Source: Heterostelium multicystogenum (lineage: Eukaryota > Evosea > Eumycetozoa > Acytosteliales > Acytosteliaceae). Taken from it: a stretch of 45,992 bases of DNA. This document shows positions 21,220 to 33,253 of this stretch, piece after piece. How positions within the stretch are numbered: position 1 is the stretch's first letter; each line of letters begins with the position of its first letter. The position numbers were made by a program, and so were the translations under genes. The notes under the pieces are model-generated. The model saw only the letters and a program-made list of their open reading frames with translations, was not told the origin of the DNA and searched no databases. The stretch spans positions 1 to 45,992 of the forward strand of contig RCNN01000150.1 of NCBI GenBank assembly GCA_003667245.1, given 5' to 3'.

Positions 21220-21777
21220 TTTCCTTTCTTTATGTCTATATATATAAATATATCTATATCTATATCTAAAATAAATATTAATACAAGTTGTTTGTTGAAA
21301 TAAAAAATGAAAATCAAATCAAACTCAAATTGACTTTATAAAGTGGATTAAATATTTTAAATCAAAGACAACAACTCATAAATGAATTAAAAAAAATATC
21401 AAGCATGCATTGTCATCAATAAAAACTTCTTTTTTGGAATGCACACGAAAAAAGTACCCATTTATATGGTCGGTGATTTTTGAAATTTTAAATTAAGAAA
21501 ACTTAACCGAAAAAGAAAATTCCAAGGAACAACACTTGCCATTTTGCCCAGCAAAATGCTCCAATGACTCATGTGCTGAGACTGAGAATCTCAAATCTAA
21601 TATATGATGTTTGATAGCTAAAACAGGATAGAGTAAATATTTTTTTTGATTATAATAATATTTAATAAATAAGATTTGTGACTTTTTACACACTTATCAC
21701 ATCAATCCAATAACTGGCTGGGTGTTGATCAGATATGTGTGACAAGTGGAGGAAAATAGTTGTAGATGATTATACAT
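21220..21777. other. Intergenic with a GC-richer patch and a tight hairpin
   Basis: The 558 bases between two minus-strand genes hold the promoter of the KDEL gene. The part near 21505-21600 is less AT-rich than its surroundings and contains an 8-bp stem with a 3-base loop (CATTTTGC at 21540-21547, GCAAAATG at 21551-21558). A 66-codon minus-strand frame at 21493-21693 has no family resemblance. A small RNA is possible. Confidence 0.3.
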
Positions 21778-24019
21778 TTACATTGGTATTGCATGTTGTT
21801 GTTGTTGTTGTTGATTTGTATTTGAACTAGTTGAGGTTGGTAGTACCAAACGATATTGGTTGGTTGATGGATCGTTCTTCATTGTGAGATTACCAAGTAC
21901 TGCATCGATTGGATAGTTTTGCTTTTTACCTTCGACATAGTATCGATCATCGTCCTGCTCAACGATTTGATAACGAATGACATCGACTGACTGTAAAATC
22001 TTGGAGTCAGGCGAATGTTTAGGATAACCAACTACCCTTCCAACAACAAAATCGTGCCCTGTTGCTGTTTTCAATGCGATGAAGCTGCCAATGCTAGGTG
22101 GAGAAATTTCTGAAATGTGGCGCTTTTTAGTTGGAGTATTGTTGTGTTGGTTATTTACAGTAAAAAGTGAGGTTGTAGTTGTTGTCGATGTGGTTGTGGT
22201 AGATGTAACTGCAGCTGTGGTGGATGGAGGTGGTGAAGGAATTAATGGATTGTTCTGTTGTCTATGTGATTGTGAAATTGGTTTTGGAGGCTTCTCTAAA
22301 AATAATAGTTCTTTGGTGTGCTGATGATTCAGTATTGAACCTTGCTGATTAATGTCATTGGGAGCAGTTTTTGTAGATGAGGCACCAAAGAGGTCTCTGG
22401 AGATTAACTCGTCAGAAGATGGGGTAGAATATGTAGAGTTGTCCTCCTCTTCAGATTCAAATGATTTTCTTTTCTTGCTTGTTTGTATATAGTTTGTGGT
22501 TGTTGCTTTGTTGTTTGGATCAATACTTTTGTTTGCTGATGCTGCTGTTATATTCTTTGGGGAGGCAGCTACACCAATCTTGACTTGATGTATCAGTGAA
22601 TTGTTATGTCTTGATGAAATTGGGGTAGATAATGGTTGGCGTTGAGCATTTAAATTGGTTGAATTTAAATTTTGAGTACGTCCATAATTGACATATGGTG
22701 TCATAGGAGTTGAAACTGGTGTGTAAATGGAAGAGGTGTTATATAGAGGTGTTGTGTCAAATACGAAAAGTGGATGTTGTTGATTAGGGATGGTTGTTTT
22801 TGTGGTGATCGTTGGGATCGTTGTTGATGAGAATGAAGTGGTCGATGCTGCTGAAGTGGTGATATTTGGAATGAGAGGATTCAACTTTGGTGGAATGAAA
22901 TTTGTTAGATTCATTTCAAAGCGTTTGAGTCGATCGTTCCAAATGAATTTGGGATTGGGATCAGTGTCATTGGATATGTCCCACCACGAGAATCTGACAT
23001 TAAGTGTCTCACGTTCGCGAACAAATGAATCTGAAAAAAGTTGAGTGAATGCTTTGTTGACCTTGAGAGTATTGTTTTTTTCAACATATCGATTCAGCCA
23101 AATGGATCCATTCTCGCGAAGACATATAAGAGTGAGTAATTGGTCTATGTCATTTGGTTGCTGAAGATGAACGTATCGACCACCTGACAGACTTGCCAAC
23201 TCCTCATAAAACAACTGTGAATGCATATTATTCAAGCACTGTACACCATACATTCTGATACCAATCTTTGTGAGAAAATGCAGCTCATTTCGCCAATACA
23301 AGTGTTGATCTGTATAGCTAGGTGGATGAGGCACATCATCACCAAACATAACTATAGCCTATTGAGAAATGATCGTGGTAAGTAAGCTTCTCGTGGATAT
23401 CTATAGATATGACTAGCTAGCTTACCTTTTTGGAGTTTGTTGACCATGGAAGTTCTCTAGACTTTCGAAGCACGTATTCATAGGCTTCAGGTGCATCGCC
23501 ACCGTCTGTTTTTTCAATCTTGTTGATCCACTCAACTATTTCTTTGTAGTCATTGGTGAATGGCAATATAGAGATGGAGCATCTGAAAGGATTGCTAGCT
23601 TCACTACTATCGTCGCAGTAGTCACCATGTGCGATGATTGAAAGCTTGAGCAATGGAATCATTTTGAACAACTGAGATAGACTTTCTTTAAATGCAGCAG
23701 TCTTCATTCTCTCGAAAAACTTGAACATTCGACCAGTTGTATCGAATGAGAATACCAGCTCTAGTGGCATACTGCTATTATCCTTCGGTATTCTCTTGTA
23801 ATTTATCAACTTTAATGGTGAAACTGAAATTGATTCCAGTAGGTTGGTTTGATATATGTCATTATCATCACTTTCCGATGAGGAACTACAATTGTCCTCG
23901 CTATCACTGCCAACAGCATCAGTATCAAAGCTCAGCTGATCTCTATCATTTTCCTCAACATTTATCGAAGATACAGATGACTTTTGGTTACCATTCAATA
24001 ACCATGAGAATAGTGTCAT
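21778..24019 (-). CDS. von Willebrand factor A domain protein with low-complexity tail
   Basis: Two exons, 24019-23426 and 23358-21778, with a phase-0 intron 23359-23425 joining NSKK to AIVMFGDD; 724 residues, frame intact. After an acidic/Ser front comes a vWA domain (about 90-290): LELVFSFDTTGRMF carries a DxT variant of the metal site, IIAHGDYCDD the middle strand, KTDGGDAPEAYEYVLRKS the helix with the DGGDAPE signature, and AIVMFGDDVPHPP the late strand. Residues 330-620 are Thr/Asn/Ser/Gln-rich. A conserved C-terminal piece SFIALKTATGHDFVVGRVVG, before a Gln run, may be a small beta domain. Related vWA proteins in dictyostelids include kinases, but there is no kinase domain here. Cytosolic; partner unknown. 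Confidence 0.8.
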
Positions 24020-24681
24020 CTTTCTTAATTTAAATGAGATGATCTATCTATACTCTATCTCTTTCCCTTTTTATATCTATCCTCTACTTATTTGATCTCT
24101 ATCTATCTATATTCTTTAAAGGCAATTTTGTATGATTGATTGATTTTTGAAATTACACAAGAAAGAACTAAAATATCTAATTTTGATAGTTCGTTTTGTT
24201 GTTATTTAATTTAATAACAACAATGTCATGAACTGCTGCTGCTGTTGGTAGTTGATATTTGAAGTGTGTCAATATAATAATAATATTATTATTATAATAT
24301 AATATTTTAAACACCCCACATCACCTAAAACATATGACTTGCAGAGATTGAAATAACCCCCTCCCCTTTAAAAAAAGTGAAAAATATCTTTGGCGCCACC
24401 TATTGGACAGCATACAATAATAACCATTTCTTAATTAAGTGAACACTTAATAAATTTATTTATTATTTATTTTATTATAATATGTTTTGGTAGAAATAAT
24501 TGTATTACTTGTCGATTCCCAATGAAAAAATAAAATAAAAAATAAAGTCATTGAAAAACTTGAGTTGTCTTATTATTATGAGAGAAAAAACAATATAAAT
24601 TAGTTTAATTTAAAATTAATAATTATGGTGGTAGTTTGTTGGTGAGATTTGGGGTGATGATGAATGAAGATCATCTTAAAA
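24020..24681. other. Intergenic, AT-rich
   Basis: The 660 bases hold the vWA gene's 5' flank (CT-rich near 24050-24110) and the 3' flank of the transporter gene. A short ACACCCCACATCACC patch at about 24310 is close to, but does not match, the small-RNA promoter consensus. Nothing else recognised. Confidence 0.5.
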
Positions 24682-26355
24682 TTATAGGATTAATTTGTTG
24701 TAGGTGGAGGTGTAGAGGTGGTAGATCTCTGGTTGATTTCTGGCGAGAATGGTTGGCTCCATCATGAAACAAACGAATGTGGTGACGACACCAGAGTAAA
24801 CGACTTCGAATGCAACGATTACAAATGCCAAAGTAGAGAAGAATCCAAATACTCCACCGTAGGCAGTGCTGAATCCGATTTGTGCGACAATGACACCAAT
24901 AATGGTACCGATCAAAGCGGCGAGGAAAACTGACATTGAGAGAGCAGTGCTGATAAAGTTGTCGTTGACAATGAGATCAGCACCACGGTTCTTGAAGAGC
25001 TCGAGTGTGTCCTTGGCGGCATCACAGTAGGATTTACCATAGATGGCAACCTGTGTGAAGGCATAGACATTGATAAATTCGACAATTGATTGCATGATTG
25101 AGAGAATGCATGAGAGAATGCAACCAACAAGCTTGAGGATACCGTTGTTTGATGATCCCAATTGGTTGGCCATGTAACGAAGAGTGGAGATGATGGCAAT
25201 CAACAATGAACCGAAACAGATAGAACCAAAAGAGGTGGTCATGGCACGACGGAATGAATTGAGTGTTGGGTTTGGTCCCATTCCAACGGATGAACCATCG
25301 AGGAAATACCATGATGCGAACAAACCAGAGACAGTGGTGTGAACAACGTTCTTGATGACGTTGGTGACCCAGTAGAAGGAGAAGACCATGTAGACAAAGA
25401 GAATATAGAAACCGGTTTCGCTGAAGGTCCAGTAGATACGACTGACTCCAGCAGAGAAGAAGAGCAACCAAATGAAGTTGACAGCCATCGAGTAGAATCC
25501 AATTCTAAAAGCGGCTGGGAAACGTTGAAGCAATTGAACAGAGGTGGTAAGCAAAGCTGCAGTGAAAGCAATTCTCTTACGCCAGACAATGAAGAAGATC
25601 GTTGTGAAAACAACTGCAAGCAACAAAACGATACCAAGGAATATATTACCCAATGCAAAAGCGACGATTGTGAGAACAGTTGTGAGGATAATGTTTGCGA
25701 TAAAAGTGAAACGAATCAATGGAGCGGCATGGTTTTGAGCTAGCTTCAACCAACCGTAGATATAGAGTGCACAGAAAATAGCGGAGAGGAACAAAGACAA
25801 AACAAGATCTCCATATCTGTAATCGTAGCTGTAGTAGTATGTACGTCTACCCAGTGAGATGAAGAAGATCAAAGCGAAAACTGCAAGATGAATGACGAAA
25901 AGGATGGTGTAGAGAACATCCTTCTTTGCTGGTGCAACTGGGAACTTTGGTTCTGTTTCTTGGTAGACGTATTGCTGTGGTGGAATGAGGATTGGGACCA
26001 TTCCAGGAGCACCTGGTTGTTGTGGTGGCATTGGCATTGGTTGGCCAAAAAGTGGTTGGTTTGGATTGTTTTCGGCATAGGGTTGCTGATAAGTTGGTGC
26101 TACGACGTAGGCACCACCGTTGTTTGGTGGTACATAGTAGTTCTGTTGTTGTGGCTGAGCTGGTTGATACTGTTGCTGTTGGGGCTGCTGTTGTTGTGGA
26201 GGTGGGAAGTAGCTGTTATAAATTGGATTGCTATTATATGGGTTACCGATCATTGGTTGTGGAGGTTGATATTGTCCTGGCTGTGGTTGGGGTGGTTGTT
26301 GGTTATACGATTGGTTACCACCAGACACAGGGATGTCTTCATCTAAATTACCCAT
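24682..26355 (-). CDS. Choline transporter-like (SLC44/CTL/PNS1) protein
   Basis: Single exon, 557 residues, intact. The first 140 residues are Pro/Gln/Tyr/Asn-rich and lack hydrophobic segments (cytosolic). The rest has about ten helices, among them DVLYTILFVIHLAVFALIFF, ILTTVLTIVAFALGNIFLGI and FYILFVYMVFSFYWVTNV. The family signature is clear: SGLFASWYF, then FRRAMTTSFGSICFGSLLIA, and the late YGKSYCDAAKDTLELFKNRG loop. CTL proteins sit in plasma or organelle membranes and move choline or ethanolamine; the yeast member PNS1 has no proven substrate, so transport here is inferred from family only. Start AATTTAGATG context with no upstream Met. Confidence 0.93.
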   Translation of the reverse strand: MGNLDEDIPVSGGNQSYNQQPPQPQPGQYQPPQPMIGNPYNSNPIYNSYFPPPQQQQPQQQQYQPAQPQQQNYYVPPNNGGAYVVAPTYQQPYAENNPNQPLFGQPMPMPPQQPGAPGMVPILIPPQQYVYQETEPKFPVAPAKKDVLYTILFVIHLAVFALIFFISLGRRTYYYSYDYRYGDLVLSLFLSAIFCALYIYGWLKLAQNHAAPLIRFTFIANIILTTVLTIVAFALGNIFLGIVLLLAVVFTTIFFIVWRKRIAFTAALLTTSVQLLQRFPAAFRIGFYSMAVNFIWLLFFSAGVSRIYWTFSETGFYILFVYMVFSFYWVTNVIKNVVHTTVSGLFASWYFLDGSSVGMGPNPTLNSFRRAMTTSFGSICFGSLLIAIISTLRYMANQLGSSNNGILKLVGCILSCILSIMQSIVEFINVYAFTQVAIYGKSYCDAAKDTLELFKNRGADLIVNDNFISTALSMSVFLAALIGTIIGVIVAQIGFSTAYGGVFGFFSTLAFVIVAFEVVYSGVVTTFVCFMMEPTILARNQPEIYHLYTSTYNKLIL

Positions 26356-28017
26356 GTTGTCTAATCTTTAGATCTTATCTATCAATATGTTATTATATTA
26401 TACTATACTATTACTAATCTAATACTAAAATATTAATATACAAGAACAAAATAATAATCTCAAAGAATAGTTAATTAACACTACTAATGGAGTTGACAAT
26501 ATAATTGATGATAGAAAAAAACACAATTAGAAGAATAATTAAAAAAAAATGAAATGAAATGAGAATAATCAAAACTGAATATTTAATTTACACACAGCAA
26601 CACACAGGGTATTAATTTTTTGAATAAATTAATAAATTATTGGTATTATCCCTAAGAAATCAAGAAAAAAGCAATAGTAAGTTGTTTATAACCACGCCGA
26701 CTCTCTAAATTAGATATTTATTCAATTTTTCTTTTTATTTTTGTTTTTTTTTGTTTTTCGATCGATTAAATAAAAATTTAAATGGTCAGCTATAGTTAAC
26801 TTTTGTATGATCATAGTTATTATACAATCATCAAGCAGTAAGACGGTGACACAATATTATAAAACTCTCAGAATGGTATCATCATACTAATTCTAAACTG
26901 AACACCATGATCAAATATATATATTTGATTAAAAAACACCAAGAATTATAAAATGATGAGATAATACTTTTAAGATCACTTGAACCAAAAAGGGTTGAAT
27001 GAGTAGAATGTGTAACGTTGCCTCGGTTGACCTCCAAAAATTAAAAAAATACTGAAACATTTTTCATTTTATTTTTTTTTAATATTAATTTTTTGGTTCT
27101 GTGGACGACGAACTAACACTCACTGAAAATGAGAATGCATTCATTTTTTGAACTTTGGATGCACCTGTAGAATTGTTATCAAAGCCCACAAATGGATCGT
27201 TCGTAAGACAAGCGATACGCTATAAGCAACACAGGACAGACTGTACAACACAGTGCTTTGGGAAAATTCCTCAGACCCTAGGATAGAAATTATCAGCAAT
27301 AACTGCCTTGTAACTTCGAATTTCATCATTCGCTCAACGGAGAAGGTCGTCAGCAGACTGGAGTTCACAAGTACCGAATGTCGTCGTTACCTTGGTCACA
27401 GTAATAGAATAATACAATTAAGTACGCCCCCGAAATTTAATCTCGTAAAGACATTCTATTTCAGCGTACTCAACTCAATGAGGCTTACTCACAAGGTGCA
27501 TACCCAATCCCCAACTCCCCAAAATTACTTACTTTTGTAAATAACAAAAATAAACAACTTCCATCCATCAAACCAAACATAACATAACATATTCTCTTTT
27601 ATATTTCTTTAATTATAATTTGATTGTTATATATCCTTCATTTGATATAATACATATAAACTAAAGAAACAGAACACATTTTATATATCTATTCAGACTA
27701 CTTTAAGAATCATTCATTTGTACTTTGTCAACAAGATGGTATTGAGGATAGTTCATGAAGGTAATATTGAAGGTAGTAGTACTACTAATTGATTGTATTA
27801 TATATAATAATTATCTTTTATTTGTTATCTTATTACTTTGGACTTTAAATTTTCTGAAGTTCTGAATTTTAGTAAAAAAATTTAGTTTTTTTTTTTAAAA
27901 CATTTGTTTTCAATTATTTTTCAAAATTTTTTCAACTCGCTCGACACAACCTTGCTACGAAACTCCCAAGGAATCATTTTTGTTTGGTTAGTTTTAGTGC
28001 ATACTCATCATCCAATA
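26356..28017. other. Long intergenic region with a GC-richer island
   Basis: Divergent promoters of the transporter (-) and eL22 (+) genes. From about 27110 to 27520 composition shifts clearly away from AT. On the plus strand this island has a CCCACAA element at 27187-27193, a CTATAAG box near 27220 and no convincing protein. Open frames of 75 codons (-) and 95 codons (+) cover it on both strands and cannot both be genes. A structured RNA gene is the best guess. A short exon-like piece at 27736-27760 (ATGGTATTGAGG...) leads nowhere recognisable. Confidence 0.35.
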
Positions 28018-29053
28018 ATGCCTGCCGTCCCAGTATGTACCTAGAGTAAAGTTTTAAGACTAGTTACAACTACATTCATAGCAAAATATAAATAGATATA
28101 GTATTAGTAGTAGAAGTATTTATATTTATTATATTAGATCTATTATCAATATTCAGTGTGTTGGTTTGTTATTTTTTTAAATTCGAATTTTAAAAACTAA
28201 ATATATTAGATATTAGTTGTTGGTTGAATTAAACAATTTAATTGTTTCTTTTAATTAAATAACTATAAATAATCTTATTAGTATATAAAGATTTTATAAA
28301 ATAACAATTATAAAACTATACACACAATATGGTAATACAAATATAATTATCTATTATATATATTGCTATGAATGTAGTTTAGTTTTATAAATCATCTCTA
28401 AAATCAAATATATCAAATATATTTATCCATTTTGTAATTATCATAATTGATTCACTATTAGAGTTCAATGTTTCTATTATTAAAGCTTTACGATAAATAA
28501 ATAAACTTATTTGGTCTTTATCATACAAGTCCATTTGCCTGTCTAGGCTATTTATCAAAGCTTTACAATAGACAACTATATCTAAAAGTGAATCATTTAA
28601 TTATTATTCAAATGGAATAATATCTCTATTTAACCAAGACTTGGAAACTAACATGTTTGTTTTCTTTTCTTTTAATTATTAAAGAGATCAAAGACATCCC
28701 CAAAGTCCGGTCTCAGAAGAAAGACCAACTTCAAGTTCACCATCGACTGTACCGCCCCAGGTGGTAAGATTCTCGATGTTGCCTTGTTCGAGAAGTTCCT
28801 CCACGACAAGATCAAGGTTAACGGAAAGGCCGGTAACCTCGGTAACGCCGTCACCATCTCCCGTGACAAGTCTAAGATCGTCGTCACCACCACCGTCCCA
28901 TTCTCAAAGAGATACTTGAAGTACCTCACCAAGAAGTTCTTGAAGAAGAAGAAGATCAGAGATTTCCTCCGTGTCGTCGCCACCACCAAGAACACCTACG
29001 AGTTGCGTTACTTCCAAGTTGCTGACCCAGATGCTCTCGAGGAAGACGAATAA
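28018..29053 (+). CDS. rpl22: 60S ribosomal protein eL22
   Basis: Join(28018-28032, 28685-29053), 127 residues, intact. A five-codon first exon (MPAVP) is followed by a 652-base intron (GTATGT..AAAG), a split typical of ribosomal-protein genes. Exon 2 starts [20 protein letters not shown] and contains [55 protein letters not shown] and [19 protein letters not shown], ending in the usual acidic tail EEDE. Codon use is strongly GC-biased at third positions (GGT, GTC, ACC, CTC), as in highly expressed dictyostelid genes, and differs from all neighbours. Confidence 0.97.
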
Positions 29054-29227
29054 ACTATTTAACTAACTCGCAAAGTATAGTTATATATTTATTTAAATAA
29101 ATAAAATGCACCATTTTTGGATGTTCTCTATGCAAATTACACTGTTTAATTATTGTTTAAAGGAGATCTCAATACTAGCTTTATTTGGGATAAACACATC
29201 GTGATGTTTAGTTTAATCAATATTTAT

Positions 29228-30055
29228 TTACAATCCTTGTAAGAGCGCGTCTATATCAGCATCTGAAACTTTGCTAACAGGTTCGCGTTCTGTCGACAGA
29301 TAATCTCTTGATACTCCAGGCATTTTCGAATAGTTATCCAATGAAATTTCATCTACAATCTTTGTTAATACGCTGTCTGCTTCCTCATCTACTTCATCAT
29401 CTTCAAACATATCTTGTAACATTCTAGAATTGATTATACACATTAGTATATTATTACTATTATGACTAGTGATGCAGTATGTTAAGCTTACTCATCTGAG
29501 ACCTCGGCGTGGTGCACTTGTTTTTGGTACTCCATCATTGTCTTTTGGACTGCAGCTACGTTATATTGGTTGTTTGCAACGGTCATTGCCTTGGTGGCAG
29601 TTCCCATTGCCTTGAGCATTGTATTGTTTGTTGCCATAGTCTATTGGTAGTTTTGTTAGTATATATATATATATATATATATATGTCTTTCAAGTTAACT
29701 TTACATACAGTTGTTTTAGTTGATACACCCATCATGGTTGTTTTCATTGCTCTAAGTTTATCTTTTTGTTCTCTAATTCTTACAATCTCTTTTGCCAGTG
29801 TTCTTGCATTTGCTTCTTGTCCTTTTTTAGCCAATGCTTTGACTTGTATGATGGTTGCTTTCTCCTGTTGATCAAGCTGATATATCTGTCTATCTAATTC
29901 ACGTTGTGACTTATTCAAATCTCTTTTAGAGTCTTTTAGTTGTTCTTTAATATGATTTAAACCAAAAAAGGAGGTTAGATGAAACCTTCTCCATCATCAA
30001 TAATTTAACTAAACCTACTCTTAGGGTCTGGTTTACTTCCAAATATATTATTCAT
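29228..30055 (-). CDS. CHMP2/Vps2-type ESCRT-III subunit
   Basis: Four exons on the minus strand: 30055-30019, 29944-29709, 29640-29492, 29423-29228; 205 residues, all junctions in frame. The N-terminus MNNIFGSKPDPKKQLKDSKR and basic KSQRELDRQIYQLDQQEKA form the first membrane-binding helices. ALAKKGQEANARTLAKEIVR and KAMTVANNQYNVAAVQKTMM cover the core, and the acidic MFEDDEVDEEADSV region precedes a C-terminal MIM-like helix (SDADIDALLQGL) that would bind the VPS4 MIT domain. The tail and SMPG-type linker look closer to CHMP2B than CHMP2A. It acts in multivesicular-body formation and membrane scission. The second intron holds a TA microsatellite. Confidence 0.93.
29662..29684. repeat. TA microsatellite in a CHMP2 intron
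   Basis: About eleven TA units within the 68-base intron 29641-29708. Length variation would alter intron size only. Confidence 0.85.
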
Positions 30056-31415
30056 CTTTCTTTGTGCTTGGTATAAATATAGCTAACTATTAATATTATA
30101 TAGTCTAGTAGTATAAAGTGTTGTTTAGAAATACAGTTTGATTTTATTATTGTTGGTCGTGACCAATAAATCCACACTCTACCCTTTTAATTAAAGAATG
30201 AATTCATAAAATTTCAAAATTTACATGTCTCAATTTTTTGGGAAATCAAAGACAGAGTTTGAGTTGTGTACAATTGTTGTGTTTGTGGTTTTGACATCAA
30301 TTTATGAACAAGGAGTTGAGTAATGAATAATGTGAGAATAAACTTTATTTTTAAAATCAATATTGATAACAATGATTTGGTATCATCAATTCAGTTTGAT
30401 TCTCACAAATGGATAGAATTAACAGGATTATTTTTGTTAGACTGATTTCTTTTATATAAATAGATCTTCAAAATTGTGTTATCAATATAATTCTTTGATT
30501 TAAGTTAATAGTTTCAACAAAAACCTAAAGATTATAAGTTATTTTCTTTTAAAAGAAGTCCTAATTGAACTTTGATTAGATAATGGTTGGTAATTAATGA
30601 TTAATTGATTAATTGGTCGAGTTGTAGATCTTCTATTGATAGATAGATATATCCTAAAAAAACAGTGTTGGTTGGAGTGGTTGCATTTATTTTTGATCAA
30701 ATAGAATATACCACTTATTTTTATATCTCATCTTTTTTTGTCAAAGGATCGAAAAGAAACAGTGTGTAATCAATAACAGAGGCACTCCATCACACACCAC
30801 ATCATACTATACCATACCTTACCATATCATAAAGCTTTTCTACTTGTACTTGTGGTTTGTGGTGTTGGTAGTAGTGCTACTCTACTACTGATTGATCAAT
30901 CACTAGTGAAAACCTAAAGAGAAAGAATAGTAGTATTTTGTGTTAGCAAATATACATATATATATATATTATAAATTAATAATAGAATAGCAATCAAAGT
31001 ATTATTATTATTGTCATTAACTTTCACAATCTTTAGTTTTAATTTATTTGGTATTGGTATTGGTTAGAGATAGAGTTAGGTTAGTTAGCCAACTATTCAA
31101 TCAACAATTTACAAATAATAATAAAAGTTGTAGTATTAAGTAATTTATTTATTTATAATTATCATAATATCAAACAATATTTATCATATTGAATAATAAA
31201 GAATATATATATTGATTGATGTAACAATAGATAAAATTTGGTTAGAACGATTGACAGACATTGTTTATCTTGTAATAGTATAGAATAATAATATTAGGCT
31301 GTAATATTCATATTTCATATTCATTCCATTCCATTTCATTACACGGTATTCCATATTTCTTCTTTAAATAGATACGCTTAGTTTGGAATATAATCACTTG
31401 ATAATAATAGGATAA
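30056..31415. other. Divergent promoter region of CHMP2 and PP2C genes
   Basis: About 1.36 kb, very AT-rich. Simple-sequence patches include ATTAATTGATTAATTG near 30590-30615, CACACACCACATCATACTATACC near 30790-30825 and TA runs near 30955. No gene or RNA recognised. Confidence 0.5.
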
Positions 31416-33146
31416 ATGGAGACACTGGATAGTTATGAAATAAAATGGGTTTCTGATGACTATCTAAAATTCGTGTTGAAAAAGCAACAGCAGTCCGAGG
31501 ACGATGGTGCCGATCAGCATATGTCCGCTGTTGAATCAAACGAACCTGCATCAGCTTTGTCCAAGTCCACTGAAAATCTAATCACTAGACATCCAAAACA
31601 CAAAGACAAGAAGAAGAGAAAGGAAGAAGTGATGCTTCATACAATGATGATTACTGCCGCAGTAATTGACAACTTAATTGATAGCGGCGGTGATAGTAGT
31701 TTAATTGATATTATCAATAGCACCGATGAAAATGACGAGTACGATGCTTTGTCCACATCCACAACGACCTCAACCACTACAACCACAACTACAACTTCTG
31801 GAGGCGCAGTCTATTCACCGACCAAGTCATTCAGTTCTCTTAAGTTGTCGTCACCCAACAAAAAACTGAAATCAGATTTAAATAAGTTTTTGGCTAAAGA
31901 CACAACCGATCAAAATTCTGCTACACTCAATTTTGGTGCATCTGATCAAAATAATCGAAACAGTTGCATGACTATCACTGCAAAGATGACATCATCATCA
32001 CCATCATCATCTAGAAGAAATGCATTGAGATTCGATGATCATGACCATCACAGCGATGATGATGACGATGGTGTTGATGTTGGCGAGAGCGATGACAATA
32101 TAATAGATGGCGCCAACAATGAAATGATATCACTTTCCAATAATAATATTAATAGTACAACAGGCAGCGTTGCCCACTCCAAGAAGCATCATCCACTGAA
32201 TTTCGTTGATAGAGTAGGATGTAGCACTGTTGTTGGCGACAGAGCAGAGAATCAAGACACCTTTTTCCTCAGTGATCTGGAGGACAAAGAGATGTTCATA
32301 GTTGGCGTACTTGATGGCCACGGCGAGAATGGAGAGGTATCCTCTGCACTCGCCAATGAATCAATCAACAATTTCCTTTCGAATAATATAGTTGTAAATA
32401 ATAGTTGTAATAATATAAGTAGGTACTATGTGTTAGGCTTGAAAGAGCGATCACCATGTCGATGTCATTCTGACTAACCTCAACATCAACTTTATCTGTG
32501 AATCTAATAATTAGATCAATGTATAATAGAATCATTTAAATTGTCAAGCGAGCTATTGATTGAAGAAGCACGTGCTTCTGATATTGACAATGGCACCACC
32601 GCAACGGTTGCCGTCATCGGACGAGACCGTGTCGTGGTTGGCTGGGTCGGTGACTCACAGGCTGTGCTGTTCCGTCTGTGCCAGGTTTCGAAAAGCTATC
32701 AGGCAGTTCCCCTGACTTCCGACCATCGACCTGAGTCGCGGTCGGAGAAGCTGCGTATTCAGCAATCAGGCGGTAGAGTAGTGCACAAGAACAGCAGTTG
32801 GCGTGTGATACCGAGTGGCGAACATTTTGCAGAGGCCGAGATTACCAAGCGTAGATTGGCGCTCAACATGAGCCGAGCACTTGGACACCATATTCTAAGC
32901 AGATATGGTGTGACATCGGAGCCAACCATTATGCATTCTGACCTGCGCGCACACGACATTCTCATAGTGGCCAGCGACGGACTGTGGAACTCGCTCGACC
33001 ACCAAACCATCGCAAACTACCTCACCAAACACTCAAAAGAATCAGCACAATCGATTACCAACTACCTCACCAAGGAATCGCTGCGAATATGTAAGAAAGA
33101 TGAAACACCATGTGATAATGTAACGATATGTTGCTATTGTAAATAA
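31416..33146 (+). CDS. PP2C-family protein phosphatase with long disordered N-terminus
   Basis: Join(31416-32418, 32530-33146), 539 residues, intact; the phase-1 intron is 32419-32529. The first 250 residues are Ser/Thr/Asp/His-rich with KDKKKRKEE, a TTSTTTTTT run and DDHDHHSDDDDDG. The catalytic domain follows: DRVGCSTVVGDRAENQDTFF, VGVLDGHGENGEVS (metal Asp and Gly), DNGTTATVAVIGRDRVVVGW, GDSQAVLFR, PLTSDHRPES, GGRVVHK, LALNMSRALGHHILSRYGV, LIVASDGLWNSLD (metal Asp) and DNVTI (last metal Asp). The usual GD after the SRA-x-G motif is GH here, as in several plant-type PP2Cs. It is a Mn/Mg-dependent Ser/Thr phosphatase; substrate unknown. Confidence 0.93.
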
Positions 33147-33253
33147 TAAACAAAACAACCTACAACAAGATAAGATATCTAATTATATGTTCTGCTAAAA
33201 ATTGTATTATTACTATACTATACTGTACTATACTATTATATATATTGATTGGT

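Noticed and set aside
25339..26417. Several long plus-strand frames over the choline-transporter-like gene
   Set aside because: They are complements of an intact ten-helix protein; the Trp/Leu-rich or acidic readings are shadows.
27250..27370. Resemblance of the minus strand (TTATTGCTGATAATTT) to U4 snRNA, and of ATGATGA to a box C
   Set aside because: The flanking U4/U6 pairing region and Sm site are absent, and no matching box D with a closing stem is present.
27141..27540. Open frames of 75 (-) and 95 (+) codons over the GC-richer island
   Set aside because: They overlap on opposite strands, have no family resemblance, and low AT content alone lengthens open frames; treated as a possible RNA locus instead.
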